Of a stretch of DNA of 29,840 nt, positions 14,395-21,960 are shown one piece after another. The stretch comes from Verrucomicrobiaceae bacterium (GTDB lineage Bacteria > Verrucomicrobiota > Verrucomicrobiae > Verrucomicrobiales > Akkermansiaceae). The notes under the pieces are model-generated. The model was given only the letters and a program-made list of their open reading frames with translations, did not search any database and was not told where the DNA came from. The stretch lies in NCBI GenBank assembly GCA_003820635.1, contig RPOS01000032.1:1-29840 (forward strand). The letters are read 5' to 3'. Position numbers and translations under genes: made by a program. Each line of letters opens with the position of its first letter. Within the stretch, counting starts at the first letter, position 1.

Positions 14395-15816
14395 CTTGCC
14401 GCTGGCCGTGAGCGCCAGGCTTTCCACCTGCTGGACGCGGGCCGGCACCTTGTAGGGCGAGAGCGATTTCCGGCACCAGTCGATCAGCTCCCGGGCGTTC
14501 ATCGCCGCGCCCTCGCGCAGGATCACCTCGGCGGCGGCGACGGTGCCGAGCACCGGGTGGGCGACCCCGAAAACCCGGCAGGCGGCCACCGTTGGATGTT
14601 GCTGGAGGATGTTTTCCACTTCCTCGGGAAACACCTTCATGCCGCTCACGTTGATGACGCTTTTTTTCCGGCCGCGGATGAAGACCCGGCCGGCGGCGTC
14701 CGCCTCCGCCAGATCGCCGGTGGCAAACCAGCCATCCACGCAGACATCCTTCAGCGCTTGCCATGGTGAAAGATAGGCATCGAACATGCCCGGGCCCTTG
14801 ATCCACAACTCGCCGGTGGTTTCCGCCGCCACCGGCAGGCCATGGTCATCGCGCAGTTCCACGCTGAAGGCGGGCAAGGGCCGGCCCACGGATGTCGGCG
14901 CGTCCTCCGCGCCACCGGTGTTGAGCAGCGGCAGGCCGATCTCGATGATGCCGAGGCCTTGGATGAGTGGTTTGCCAAAACGTGCGGCGAAGTTCCGCGC
15001 CACCTGTTCCGGCAGCGGGGCGGCCGTGCTCACCGCCAGGCGCAGGTCCGGCCATGCGTAGCCGCCGCTGTCCGCAGCCAGCAGCGCGAAGTGAAACGGT
15101 GCGCCGTAAATGACCGTCGCCCGTGTGGCCCGCGCGGTTTCCAGCACGTCCTCCGCCAGATGGGATGCGCCGATCACCGTGCATGCGCCATGATAGAGAT
15201 AGAGCACGATGGACACCGCGAAGTGATGGGCCATCGGCAGCATCCACAGCACGCGCTCGCCGGGGCCGATTTCAAGCGCGGCGTTGGCTGCGGCGATGCG
15301 CTCCCTGAGCTTGCGATGGCTGATCACCACGCCCTTGCTGCGGCCGGTGGTGCCTGAGCTGAAGCGGATGAACGCCGGCTCCAGCGCGGCAAACTCCGCC
15401 TCATGGGTGAAGCCGCCTGTCGCGAGTGGCAGCCATGCCGCGCCGGTGCTTTCGTCGCGCACGACGGCTTGCTCGCGCCGCCATGTTTCCTGCGGGCCGA
15501 GGACCACTCCGCGCAGGGCGCTGCGCTGCGCCAGATCCTCGCGCTCGGCCGAGGTGAGTTCGTCGGCCAGCGGCACCAGGCATCCGCCAGCTTTCAGAAT
15601 GGCCAGCGCCAGAATGATGTAGTCCACGCCGTTGCCACAGGCGAGGCCCACGCGGGGCGTGCCGCCAGCATGAAATCCCGGCAGGCGCGCCAACCAGTCC
15701 GCCGCCCGGGAAACTTTTTCCAACAATTCCCGGTAGTTGAGCGTCACGCCGTCCGCGATGAGGGCCGGCCGCTCGGCCGACACCCGCTGGGCGATCTGGT
15801 CCACGATGTTCACCAC
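14380..15816 (-). CDS. AMP-dependent acyl/aryl-CoA ligase (ANL superfamily)
   Basis: A 478-residue adenylate-forming enzyme. The P-loop-like motif is FSSGTTGRSKGVVISHRKL near residues 151-170. The adenine-site motif is replaced by LGIIEIG. The hinge region reads GWFATGDLAE and then RGRKKSVINVSGMKVFPEEV. The catalytic Lys lies in SGKIRRA at the extreme C-terminus. These enzymes activate a carboxylic acid with ATP and load it on CoA or a carrier protein. The substrate is unknown, and at 478 residues it is on the short side. The start is GTG 15816, which begins a normal N-terminal domain 15 bp after the hemQ stop. It is probably co-transcribed with hemQ, but no metabolic link is obvious. Confidence 0.85.
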   Translation of the reverse strand: MVNIVDQIAQRVSAERPALIADGVTLNYRELLEKVSRAADWLARLPGFHAGGTPRVGLACGNGVDYIILALAILKAGGCLVPLADELTSAEREDLAQRSALRGVVLGPQETWRREQAVVRDESTGAAWLPLATGGFTHEAEFAALEPAFIRFSSGTTGRSKGVVISHRKLRERIAAANAALEIGPGERVLWMLPMAHHFAVSIVLYLYHGACTVIGASHLAEDVLETARATRATVIYGAPFHFALLAADSGGYAWPDLRLAVSTAAPLPEQVARNFAARFGKPLIQGLGIIEIGLPLLNTGGAEDAPTSVGRPLPAFSVELRDDHGLPVAAETTGELWIKGPGMFDAYLSPWQALKDVCVDGWFATGDLAEADAAGRVFIRGRKKSVINVSGMKVFPEEVENILQQHPTVAACRVFGVAHPVLGTVAAAEVILREGAAMNARELIDWCRKSLSPYKVPARVQQVESLALTASGKIRRA

Positions 15817-15831
15817 GGTTTCCCGGAAGGC

Positions 15832-16659
15832 TCACAGGCAGATCCGCCGGAACAACACGTCGAGCGGCAGTTGCAGGCCGATGTAAAAATCCCCAAACTC
15901 CGCATAACGGGCGGACACCTCGTCGAAGCGCATTTCATAAACGATGGACTTGATGTCGATGGTGTCCTTGGCCAGCAGGGTGACGCCCCATTCGTATTCG
16001 TCCAGGCCGGTGGAGCCGGTGATGAGCTGGAGGATGCGGCCCGAGTAGGTGCGGCCGACGCGTGCGTGGCCGGCCATCAGCTTGCGGCGCTGCTCGTAGC
16101 CGAGCGAATACCAGTTGTCATTGCCGCTGCGGCGCTTGGACATCGGATAGAAACAAATCACCGGCCAGTCCGGCAGCACCGGATAGAGGCGGTGCTTGAG
16201 ATAGTGCGCCATGCGCTCGTCGAATTCCTTGAGCGCGGTCTCATGCTCCGGCGTGCCCTCGGCCAGGCCTTTTTCTCCGACGAGCGTCTCGGCGGCATAT
16301 TGCTCGCGGGTGGTGGTGTATTCCGAGCTCTCGGTCTGCGAGAGATAGGAATACGCGGGGCTTAGAATCTCCGGCCCCAGCGAGAGGGAGAGCTGCTTTT
16401 CATAGAGGTTCGCCACCTGCAGGTCCGGGGTGAGCAGCATGAAGCCGAGATCCGCCTTGGGGCTGACCACTGAGAAAATCAGCAGATGCGTGTCCGGCGT
16501 GGCGCGGATTTCCTGCACCAGCTCGGTGAGGCGCGTCTTGGCCTGGCGTTGCTCGTCATCGCTGTAAAGCGCCCATTGCGCGTGATCGACATGATAGAAC
16601 AAATGCAGCACGTGCCAGCCTTCCCGGGGCACGATGGGGGTGATTTCTGGGTTGGACAT
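15832..16659 (-). CDS. hemQ: HemQ, coproheme decarboxylase (chlorite dismutase family)
   Basis: A 275-residue member of the chlorite dismutase fold matching coproheme decarboxylase, which removes two propionate carboxyls from iron-coproporphyrin III with peroxide to make haem b. Visible features are the motif YPMSKRR with Tyr171 (the radical Tyr region), NWYSLGYEQRRKLMAGH with the probable proximal haem ligand His198, GSTGLDEYEWGVTLLAKD, and YEMRFDEVSARYAEFGDFYIG near the end. True chlorite dismutases have an Arg near the haem and lack the YPM-type motif. Its presence implies the coproporphyrin-dependent haem route; hemG/Y/H-type partners are not in the window. It starts 8 bp after the upstream gene's stop. 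Confidence 0.92.
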   Translation of the reverse strand: MSNPEITPIVPREGWHVLHLFYHVDHAQWALYSDDEQRQAKTRLTELVQEIRATPDTHLLIFSVVSPKADLGFMLLTPDLQVANLYEKQLSLSLGPEILSPAYSYLSQTESSEYTTTREQYAAETLVGEKGLAEGTPEHETALKEFDERMAHYLKHRLYPVLPDWPVICFYPMSKRRSGNDNWYSLGYEQRRKLMAGHARVGRTYSGRILQLITGSTGLDEYEWGVTLLAKDTIDIKSIVYEMRFDEVSARYAEFGDFYIGLQLPLDVLFRRICL

Positions 16660-16667
16660 GGCGGTGC

Positions 16668-17789
16668 TTAGCGTCGGTCGGTGGAGATGTTCATTTCAAA
16701 GAGCTTCTGGAAATCCCTGCCTGCCGCGTTCTCGGAAGCGGCCTCGTAAACCTCGATGGTCCATGGCTTGCTGCCGCCGGTGCGGTAGGCGGCGTGCATG
16801 CCAAGGTCGTCAAAGCCGGCGGTGGCCGCAATCACCACATTGCCCGGACCGTGGATGGCGCGGGTGACCGCATCCCCCACCACGGTGCGCTCCTCGTTGC
16901 GGAAGAGCACGCGGACCGCGCCGCTGCCCTTGCTGATCTTGAGGTCGAGCACCGGCAGCAGGCGGGTGCCGCGGCGGAAGGTTTCGGGCGATGGCCCGTC
17001 GGTGATCGGGGCGCGCCAGTAGCTCACTGCGGAATCGACGGTGACTTTGCTGCCCGCGATGGGAAAGTCCTTCGCGGCGGCGCGCTCGGTCTCGGTGGGC
17101 AGGTTTTTGCTGGAGACCACCAGTGCGAAAATGCCTCCCGCCAGCAGCAGGACCAACAGGGAGACCAGACCGATGCGCTCGGCCTTGGAAAGCCGCAAAT
17201 GCGGGCGGAGCCAGACCGGTGCGGCGTTCCCGTGGTTGACCGGGGAAAACTCGTCATCCTCCGTTTCTTGCGGTGCCTCCGTGGCTTTGGCTTGGGCGGG
17301 CCCGCTTTCCTCTTCGGCGGTGGAGACGGCTACGGGCTCCGGGATTTCCACCGGTTCCTGTGGAGGCGGCGGTGGCAGTTCCTCGATCTCCGGCCCCTTG
17401 GGCACATCGTCCCAGTGCTCCAGATCGTCGAACTCGCTTTCGTGCTTCAAGAGTCCCGTCGGCGGCGCGGAGGGCTGGTTGCGCTGCAGGGATTTGGTGA
17501 CGTTCATCTGGATCCGCTCGCTGCCGGCAGGTCGTCCGTTTTCGAGAGGAGCGGTGGGTTGGCGTGATTTTGGGGCCTGGCGCTCCCTCGGTGCGGGAAT
17601 GTCCGCGCCCGGGCTGCGCGGGGTGGGGACGGGAGCGGTTTTCACGGAATCCTCGCCTGATTCCAGATCGTCCTCGAAGGCCCACAGGTCCAGTTCCGTC
17701 GTGTCCTTTGCCAGGTTGCCAAGGGCCGGGCGGTGCCGTGGCGGCAGCGATGGGTCATTGGATGGCGGCGGGGAAGGATCGGGATTCAT
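16668..17789 (-). CDS. Single-pass membrane protein with long Pro-rich cytoplasmic part, function unknown
   Basis: A 373-residue protein. Residues 1-200 are low complexity, rich in Pro, Glu and Ser, with short aromatic patches (LDLWAFEDDLESG, DDLEHWDDVPKG). One membrane helix lies at about 217-237 (IGLVSLLVLLLAGGIFALVV). A globular 130-residue C-terminal domain follows (VDSAVSYWRAPITDG, then AVRVLFRNEERTVVGDAVTR), predicted to lie outside the inner membrane. I do not recognise the domain. ATG 17789 is chosen because residues further upstream read into a different base composition. It is the first gene of the unit leading into hemQ, so a role in anchoring or in haem supply is conceivable but not shown. 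Confidence 0.7.
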   Translation of the reverse strand: MNPDPSPPPSNDPSLPPRHRPALGNLAKDTTELDLWAFEDDLESGEDSVKTAPVPTPRSPGADIPAPRERQAPKSRQPTAPLENGRPAGSERIQMNVTKSLQRNQPSAPPTGLLKHESEFDDLEHWDDVPKGPEIEELPPPPPQEPVEIPEPVAVSTAEEESGPAQAKATEAPQETEDDEFSPVNHGNAAPVWLRPHLRLSKAERIGLVSLLVLLLAGGIFALVVSSKNLPTETERAAAKDFPIAGSKVTVDSAVSYWRAPITDGPSPETFRRGTRLLPVLDLKISKGSGAVRVLFRNEERTVVGDAVTRAIHGPGNVVIAATAGFDDLGMHAAYRTGGSKPWTIEVYEAASENAAGRDFQKLFEMNISTDRR

Positions 17790-17929
17790 GGTGCGGATTG
17801 CAGCGGTTCTTACGGACCGGAGCGGGATTTGGCCAGAGCGAATGCCAAATGGCAAGTTCGCGAAAAATCGGATTGCATCGCAGGCCCGGGGCGGGCATCC
17901 AAGACCGCACATCAATCACACTTAACACC

Positions 17930-18166
17930 ATGGCTGACCGCGAAGACAAAAATTCCGAAAACATTGCTGGCAAGTTCTATGTGGACAGCCAGTGCATCGA
18001 TTGCGACCTCTGCCGGGAAACCGCGCCTAACAACTTCGCCCGCTCCGAGGACGAGGGGTATTCCTACGTTTTCAAACAACCGGAAAACGACGAGGAAACC
18101 GCCCAGTGCCGCGAAGCCATGGAAGGCTGCCCCGTCGAAGCCATTGGCGACGATGGCGACGAGTAA
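17930..18166 (+). CDS. Ferredoxin with one [4Fe-4S] cluster
   Basis: A 78-residue acidic protein with ligands Cys22, Cys25 and Cys28 in CIDCDLC and Cys67 in the GCPVEAI segment. This is the pattern of single-cluster [4Fe-4S] ferredoxins. An additional Cys60 may form a disulfide or be free. It carries electrons for unknown redox partners. ATG 17930 gives a normal short N-terminus. Its last 14 bases overlap the next gene (18153), which implies translational coupling. The region encoding residues 33-35 (APNN) contains the hexamer CTAACA. Confidence 0.9.
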   Translation: MADREDKNSENIAGKFYVDSQCIDCDLCRETAPNNFARSEDEGYSYVFKQPENDEETAQCREAMEGCPVEAIGDDGDE

Positions 18167-18560
18167 GCGCCCCGCCACGGCCGCTTCCGCCGGCCGCGGC
18201 AAACAAGCCGCCGCCATTCGCGAGGAAATCCTGCGCGAGTGGCGTGGCGGCGACGAAGCGCCGGACCTCAACGCCGGCATCCACGCCGCCGGTCAGTTCA
18301 TCACCGCCATCCTGCGCTCCGCGGGGCTCCAGGACGGCATCCAGGAGGAAGAACTCCGCGCCGCGTGGAAAGAGCTCGCCGGAGACTTCATCGCAAGGCA
18401 CACCGAGCCGCAGTCGGTCAAGGGCGGCCACCTCGTCCTGCGCGTCACCCAGCCCGCCATGCGCTTTCATCTCGAGCAAATGAAGCCGATGCTGCTCACC
18501 CGCATCCGCGAGCAACTCGGCGGGGACCGCATCCAATCCGTGAAATTCACCTTGGGCTGA
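18153..18560 (+). CDS. DUF721 / DciA-like protein
   Basis: A 135-residue basic protein with the DUF721 fold pattern. A helical segment of about residues 20-55 (REEILREWRG onward) precedes the core AWKELAGDFIARHTEPQSV (about 70-88). Two beta-strand motifs follow, GGHLVLRVTQPAMRFHLEQM and IREQLGGDRIQSVKFTLG. DUF721 proteins include DciA, the helicase loader of bacteria lacking DnaC or DnaI. The family identity is fairly secure, but the function here is inferred. The start ATG 18153 lies inside the ferredoxin gene (14-bp overlap). A 15-base inverted repeat (GAGATCC-C-GGATCTC, 18559-18573) starts at its stop codon and lies before the next start. Confidence 0.72.
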   Translation: MATSKRPATAASAGRGKQAAAIREEILREWRGGDEAPDLNAGIHAAGQFITAILRSAGLQDGIQEEELRAAWKELAGDFIARHTEPQSVKGGHLVLRVTQPAMRFHLEQMKPMLLTRIREQLGGDRIQSVKFTLG

Positions 18561-18585
18561 GATCCCGGATCTCCACACTCCGTCC

Positions 18586-19641
18586 ATGTTCCGCAACCTC
18601 ATTTTCGACTGGTCCGGCACCTTGGTGGACGACCTCGGCCCGGTGATCGAGGCGACCAATGCGGTGCTCGGCAAATACGGCCTTGAGCCCATGGACCGCG
18701 AGGGCTTCCGGCGGCGGTTCCGGCTGCCCTATCACGAGTTTTACACCGAGGTGCTGCCGCACGTGCCGCTGGAGGAGCTGGAAGCCCATTTCCGCCCGGC
18801 CTTCGATGCGGCCGTCACGCCCGTCACCGTGCTGCCCCACGCCCGGGAAAAACTCGAGTGGTGCGCCGCGCTCGGCATCCGCACCTTTGTGCTCACTTCC
18901 ATGGATCCGCTCGCTTTCGAGCGGCAGCTCGATGAGTTCGGTTTCCGGGAACTTTTTGAAGCCACTTACTCCGGCGTGCTCGACAAGCGGGAGCTCATTC
19001 ACAGGATTCTGGAAACCCACCATCTCGATCCGGCGGAGACCGCCTTCGTGGGAGATATGACCCACGATGTTGAAACCGCCCGCCATGGGGGTGTTTCATC
19101 CATCGCCGTGCTCACCGGCTACAACCATCCGGAAATCCTCGCCGGCGTCCGCCCGGATCTCACCGTGCCGGACCTGGGAGTGCTGCGTGGTTTGTTAGAC
19201 CGCCGCCACCGCGTTGCCAACCGCCCGGTAGCCACTGTTGGCGCGCTCATTCACGATGGCTCCGGCCGTGTCCTGATGCTGCGCACCCACAAGTGGAGCC
19301 ACCGCTGGGGCATCCCCGGTGGGAAAATCCAGCGCGGTGAAGCCTCCACCGCCGCACTCATCCGCGAGGTGCGCGAGGAGACCGCGTTGGAAATCGACGA
19401 CGTCCACTTCGTGATGGTGCAGGACAGCATCGACTCGCCCGAGTTCATGCGGCCGGAACATTTCATCCTGCTCAACTACGTGGCCCGCGCCCGTGGCACG
19501 GACGTCCGCCTCAATGAAGAGGCCGAGGAATTCCGCTGGCTGCCAGCTGCGGATGCCCTCGCGCTGGATCTCAACGAGCCGACCCGGATTTTGCTGGAGG
19601 AATGCCTCAAGCGCCAACTTCTTCCCCATGCCCGCGCCTGA
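18586..19641 (+). CDS. HAD hydrolase-Nudix hydrolase fusion
   Basis: A 351-residue two-domain protein. Residues 1-205 are HAD class with a helical cap. Motif I is FDWSGTLVDD with nucleophile Asp8, but Ser10 stands where most HAD phosphatases have the acid/base Asp. Motif II is VLTS (104-105), motif III is Lys134 in LDKREL, and motif IV is GDMTHD (156-161). Residues 210-345 are Nudix, with box G246-x5-E252-x7-REVREETAL (260-268); Ala267 replaces the usual Gly. It overlaps folB by 14 bp. Dihydroneopterin triphosphate must lose pyrophosphate (a Nudix reaction) and then phosphate (often a HAD enzyme) before FolB acts, so a bifunctional folate enzyme is an attractive inference, not a demonstrated one. 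Confidence 0.85.
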   Translation: MFRNLIFDWSGTLVDDLGPVIEATNAVLGKYGLEPMDREGFRRRFRLPYHEFYTEVLPHVPLEELEAHFRPAFDAAVTPVTVLPHAREKLEWCAALGIRTFVLTSMDPLAFERQLDEFGFRELFEATYSGVLDKRELIHRILETHHLDPAETAFVGDMTHDVETARHGGVSSIAVLTGYNHPEILAGVRPDLTVPDLGVLRGLLDRRHRVANRPVATVGALIHDGSGRVLMLRTHKWSHRWGIPGGKIQRGEASTAALIREVREETALEIDDVHFVMVQDSIDSPEFMRPEHFILLNYVARARGTDVRLNEEAEEFRWLPAADALALDLNEPTRILLEECLKRQLLPHARA

Positions 19642-19984
19642 CACCATCGAGATCCGCCGGCTGCGCGTGCAGACGCACATCGGCGTGCCGGCCGACGAGC
19701 GCGCCGCCGCGCAAACACTCTGGATCACCGTGCGCATGGTGCCCGCACAAGGTTTCGCCGGCCTGGCCGACAACATTTCCCGTACCATCGACTACCATGC
19801 CGTGGCGCTGGAAATCCAAGCGCTCGCCGCCGCCCGGCCGCGCCACCTTATCGAGACCCTCGCCGTGGAAACCGCGGACCTCCTGCTCGCCGGCCACCCG
19901 CTCGGCTCGGTGGCCGTCACCATCGAAAAACACATCCTGCCGGACACCGAGTGCGTGGCCGTCCACCTCGAGCGCAGCCGCTGA
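19628..19984 (+). CDS. folB: Dihydroneopterin aldolase
   Basis: A 118-residue enzyme that cleaves 7,8-dihydroneopterin to 6-hydroxymethyl-dihydropterin and glycolaldehyde in folate synthesis. Family residues visible are the HIGVPADERAAAQ segment with Glu24, Tyr56 in TIDYHAVAL, Glu76 in LIETLAVETA, and catalytic Lys101 in VTIEKHILP. The length is typical; the enzyme normally works as an octamer in the cytoplasm. ATG 19628 lies within the end of the HAD-Nudix gene (14-bp overlap), so translation is probably coupled. No folP, folK or folE is nearby in the window. Confidence 0.9.
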   Translation: MPAPDTIEIRRLRVQTHIGVPADERAAAQTLWITVRMVPAQGFAGLADNISRTIDYHAVALEIQALAAARPRHLIETLAVETADLLLAGHPLGSVAVTIEKHILPDTECVAVHLERSR

Positions 19985-20040
19985 GGGCAGGGGAAATTTG
20001 CCGGCTTGTTTCAGCCTCTTTCTCTGACAGAGTATGAGAC

Positions 20041-21156
20041 ATGTCCAAGCCCCCGGCATCACCTCCCCGCGCTTGCTGGACGCGGGACGGCGGCCGGGTG
20101 GTGCTGGAACTCTCCGGTGACTGGCGGCGCGGCGGTGTGGAACCGCGGATGGAAGGCACTCCGCCGCAAGGCGCGCCGGATGCCTACGTGGCGGATGCGC
20201 TGGGCGATTTTGATTCCACGCTGCCGGCCTTTTTGCTGGCACGGATCCGCGCCGCGGAAACGACCTCACCCTCGCTCGACGGCCTGCCGCCCGACCTGCG
20301 CGGATTGATGGAGCTGGCGCTGGCCGTGCCCGAGGAAAGCGAGGCGCGCGAGAAACCTGCCGAGACCTCGGAAATCCGCAAACTCGGTACCCACACAATC
20401 GGTGCCTGGGCCGGTGTGAAATCCGTCATCGAGTTCTCCGGGCAGGCGATGCTCTCGCTCGGCCGCTTTCTAACAGGCCGCGCGCGGTTCCGCCGCGGCG
20501 AGTTCTGGCTGATCGTCCAGCAATGCGGTGTGGACGCGTTGCCCATCGTCTCGCTCATCAGTTTCCTCATCGGGCTGATCATGGCTTTCGTGGGAAACGT
20601 GCAGCTCGCCAACTTCGGCGCGAGCCTCTACGTGGCGGACCTGGTGGGCATCGCAATGGTCCGCGAGATGGGCGTGGTGATGACGGCCATCATCATGAGC
20701 GGCCGCACCGGTGCCGCCTTCGCCGCGCACATCGGCAGCATGAAGGCCAATCAGGAAATCGACGCGCTGCGCACCTTCGGCTTCGACCCCTTCGACTTCC
20801 TCGTCCTGCCGCGGATGCTCGCGCTGGTGCTGATGATGCCCTTGCTGACGATGTATGCCAATGCCATCGGCATCCTCGGCGGCATGCTCGTCGGCTCCGC
20901 CGTGGGGATTCCGCCGTCCCTTTACTGGTATGAAACGCTCACCATCGTCACCATGGAGAACGCGTTTCTGGGGGTCTTCAAGAGCGTGTTCTTCGGCATC
21001 GTCATCGCGATGAGCGGCTGCATGCAGGGCATGCACGCCGGCAATTCCTCGGCCGCCGTCGGCCATGCGACGACCCGCGCTGTGGTGGCCTCCATCACCG
21101 CCATCATCATTCTCGATTCCGCGTTTGCGGCCATTTTCACCATTCTCGATATCTGA
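20041..21156 (+). CDS. mlaE: MlaE-type permease fused to an N-terminal STAS-like domain
   Basis: A 371-residue inner-membrane permease of the Mla/MCE lipid transporter. Residues 1-100 form a soluble domain beginning with WTRDGGRVVLELSGDWRRGG, a pattern typical of STAS (MlaB-like) domains. Residues 110-371 are the MlaE domain: an amphipathic start, then five or six helices. Conserved motifs are SLISFLIGLIMAF, ADLVGIAMVREMGVVMTAII and SGRTGAAFAAHIGSMKANQE. In E. coli MlaB is a separate protein that binds the ATPase MlaF, so here it is built in. The next gene (mlaF) starts 3 bp after the stop, so the genes form an operon with mlaD and a lipoprotein gene. Confidence 0.93.
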   Translation: MSKPPASPPRACWTRDGGRVVLELSGDWRRGGVEPRMEGTPPQGAPDAYVADALGDFDSTLPAFLLARIRAAETTSPSLDGLPPDLRGLMELALAVPEESEAREKPAETSEIRKLGTHTIGAWAGVKSVIEFSGQAMLSLGRFLTGRARFRRGEFWLIVQQCGVDALPIVSLISFLIGLIMAFVGNVQLANFGASLYVADLVGIAMVREMGVVMTAIIMSGRTGAAFAAHIGSMKANQEIDALRTFGFDPFDFLVLPRMLALVLMMPLLTMYANAIGILGGMLVGSAVGIPPSLYWYETLTIVTMENAFLGVFKSVFFGIVIAMSGCMQGMHAGNSSAAVGHATTRAVVASITAIIILDSAFAAIFTILDI

Positions 21157-21159
21157 CAC

Positions 21160-21960
21160 ATGCCGGAAACTTCCACCCATCCTCCGGCCAAGGCCAAGAT
21201 CACCGTGCGTGATCTGACGATGGCCTACGGCCCCTTCGTGGTGATGCGGGATCTGAATTTCGAGGTCGCGGAAAAGGAAATCTTCGTGATCATGGGCGGC
21301 AGCGGCTGCGGCAAAAGCACGTTGCTGCGCCATCTCATCGGCCTGCAGGAACCCGCGCAAGGCAGCATCCTTTATGAGGGTGAGGATTTCACCGCCACCC
21401 TTCCCGCGGAGCGCGGGCGTTTCATCCGGCGCTTCGGCGTGATGTATCAATCCGGCGCGCTGTGGTCCTCGCTCACGCTGGCGGAAAACATCGCCATGCC
21501 CTTGGAAGAACACACGAAGCTCAAGCCGCGCGCGATCCGGGACCTCGTTTTCTACAAACTCGCGCTCGTCGGTCTGTCCGGCTATGAGGACTACTATCCA
21601 GCCCAGCTCAGCGGCGGCATGAACAAGCGCGCCGGCATCGCCCGCGCCATGGCGCTGGATCCGGACATCCTGTTTCTCGACGAACCCGGTGCCGGGCTTG
21701 ACCCGCTCAGCTCGCGCCGGCTCGACGACCTCATTCTCCAGCTGCGCGACAGCCTCGGCTCCACCATCGTCATGGTCACCCACGAGCTGGAGAGCATTTT
21801 TGCGATAGCGGACAACTCGATTTTCCTCGATACTGCCACACGCACCCAGGGAGCCACCGGCCGTCCAACCTGGCTCCGCGATCATTCGGAAAACCCCGCC
21901 GTGCGCCAGTTCCTCAGCCGCGGCGGGGAAACTGAACCCTTACCCACGATCCGCTCATGA
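21160..21960 (+). CDS. mlaF: MlaF-type ABC transporter ATPase
   Basis: A 266-residue ATPase that powers the Mla/MCE phospholipid transporter. Walker A is GGSGCGKST (about residues 46-54), the Q-loop is in VMYQSGALWSSLTL, the signature is LSGGMNKR, Walker B is ILFLDEPGAGLDP, and the H-loop is MVTHEL. The QSGALF-like motif and the GLDP ending are typical of MlaF and its relatives. It is bounded by mlaE 3 bp upstream and overlaps mlaD by 4 bp (ATGA). Confidence 0.95.
   Translation: MPETSTHPPAKAKITVRDLTMAYGPFVVMRDLNFEVAEKEIFVIMGGSGCGKSTLLRHLIGLQEPAQGSILYEGEDFTATLPAERGRFIRRFGVMYQSGALWSSLTLAENIAMPLEEHTKLKPRAIRDLVFYKLALVGLSGYEDYYPAQLSGGMNKRAGIARAMALDPDILFLDEPGAGLDPLSSRRLDDLILQLRDSLGSTIVMVTHELESIFAIADNSIFLDTATRTQGATGRPTWLRDHSENPAVRQFLSRGGETEPLPTIRS

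Noticed and set aside
15403..16365. Plus-strand open frame opposite the CoA ligase and hemQ
   Set aside because: It spans two genuine genes and their junction and shows no start signal or motif.
18559..18573. Inverted repeat GAGATCC-C-GGATCTC as a terminator
   Set aside because: It has no T-run, is short, and lies 12 bp before the next start in what looks like one transcription unit.
20470..21885. Long minus-strand open frame opposite mlaE and mlaF
   Set aside because: The opposite strand encodes MlaE and MlaF with complete motifs, and the antisense product is His/Glu-rich nonsense.
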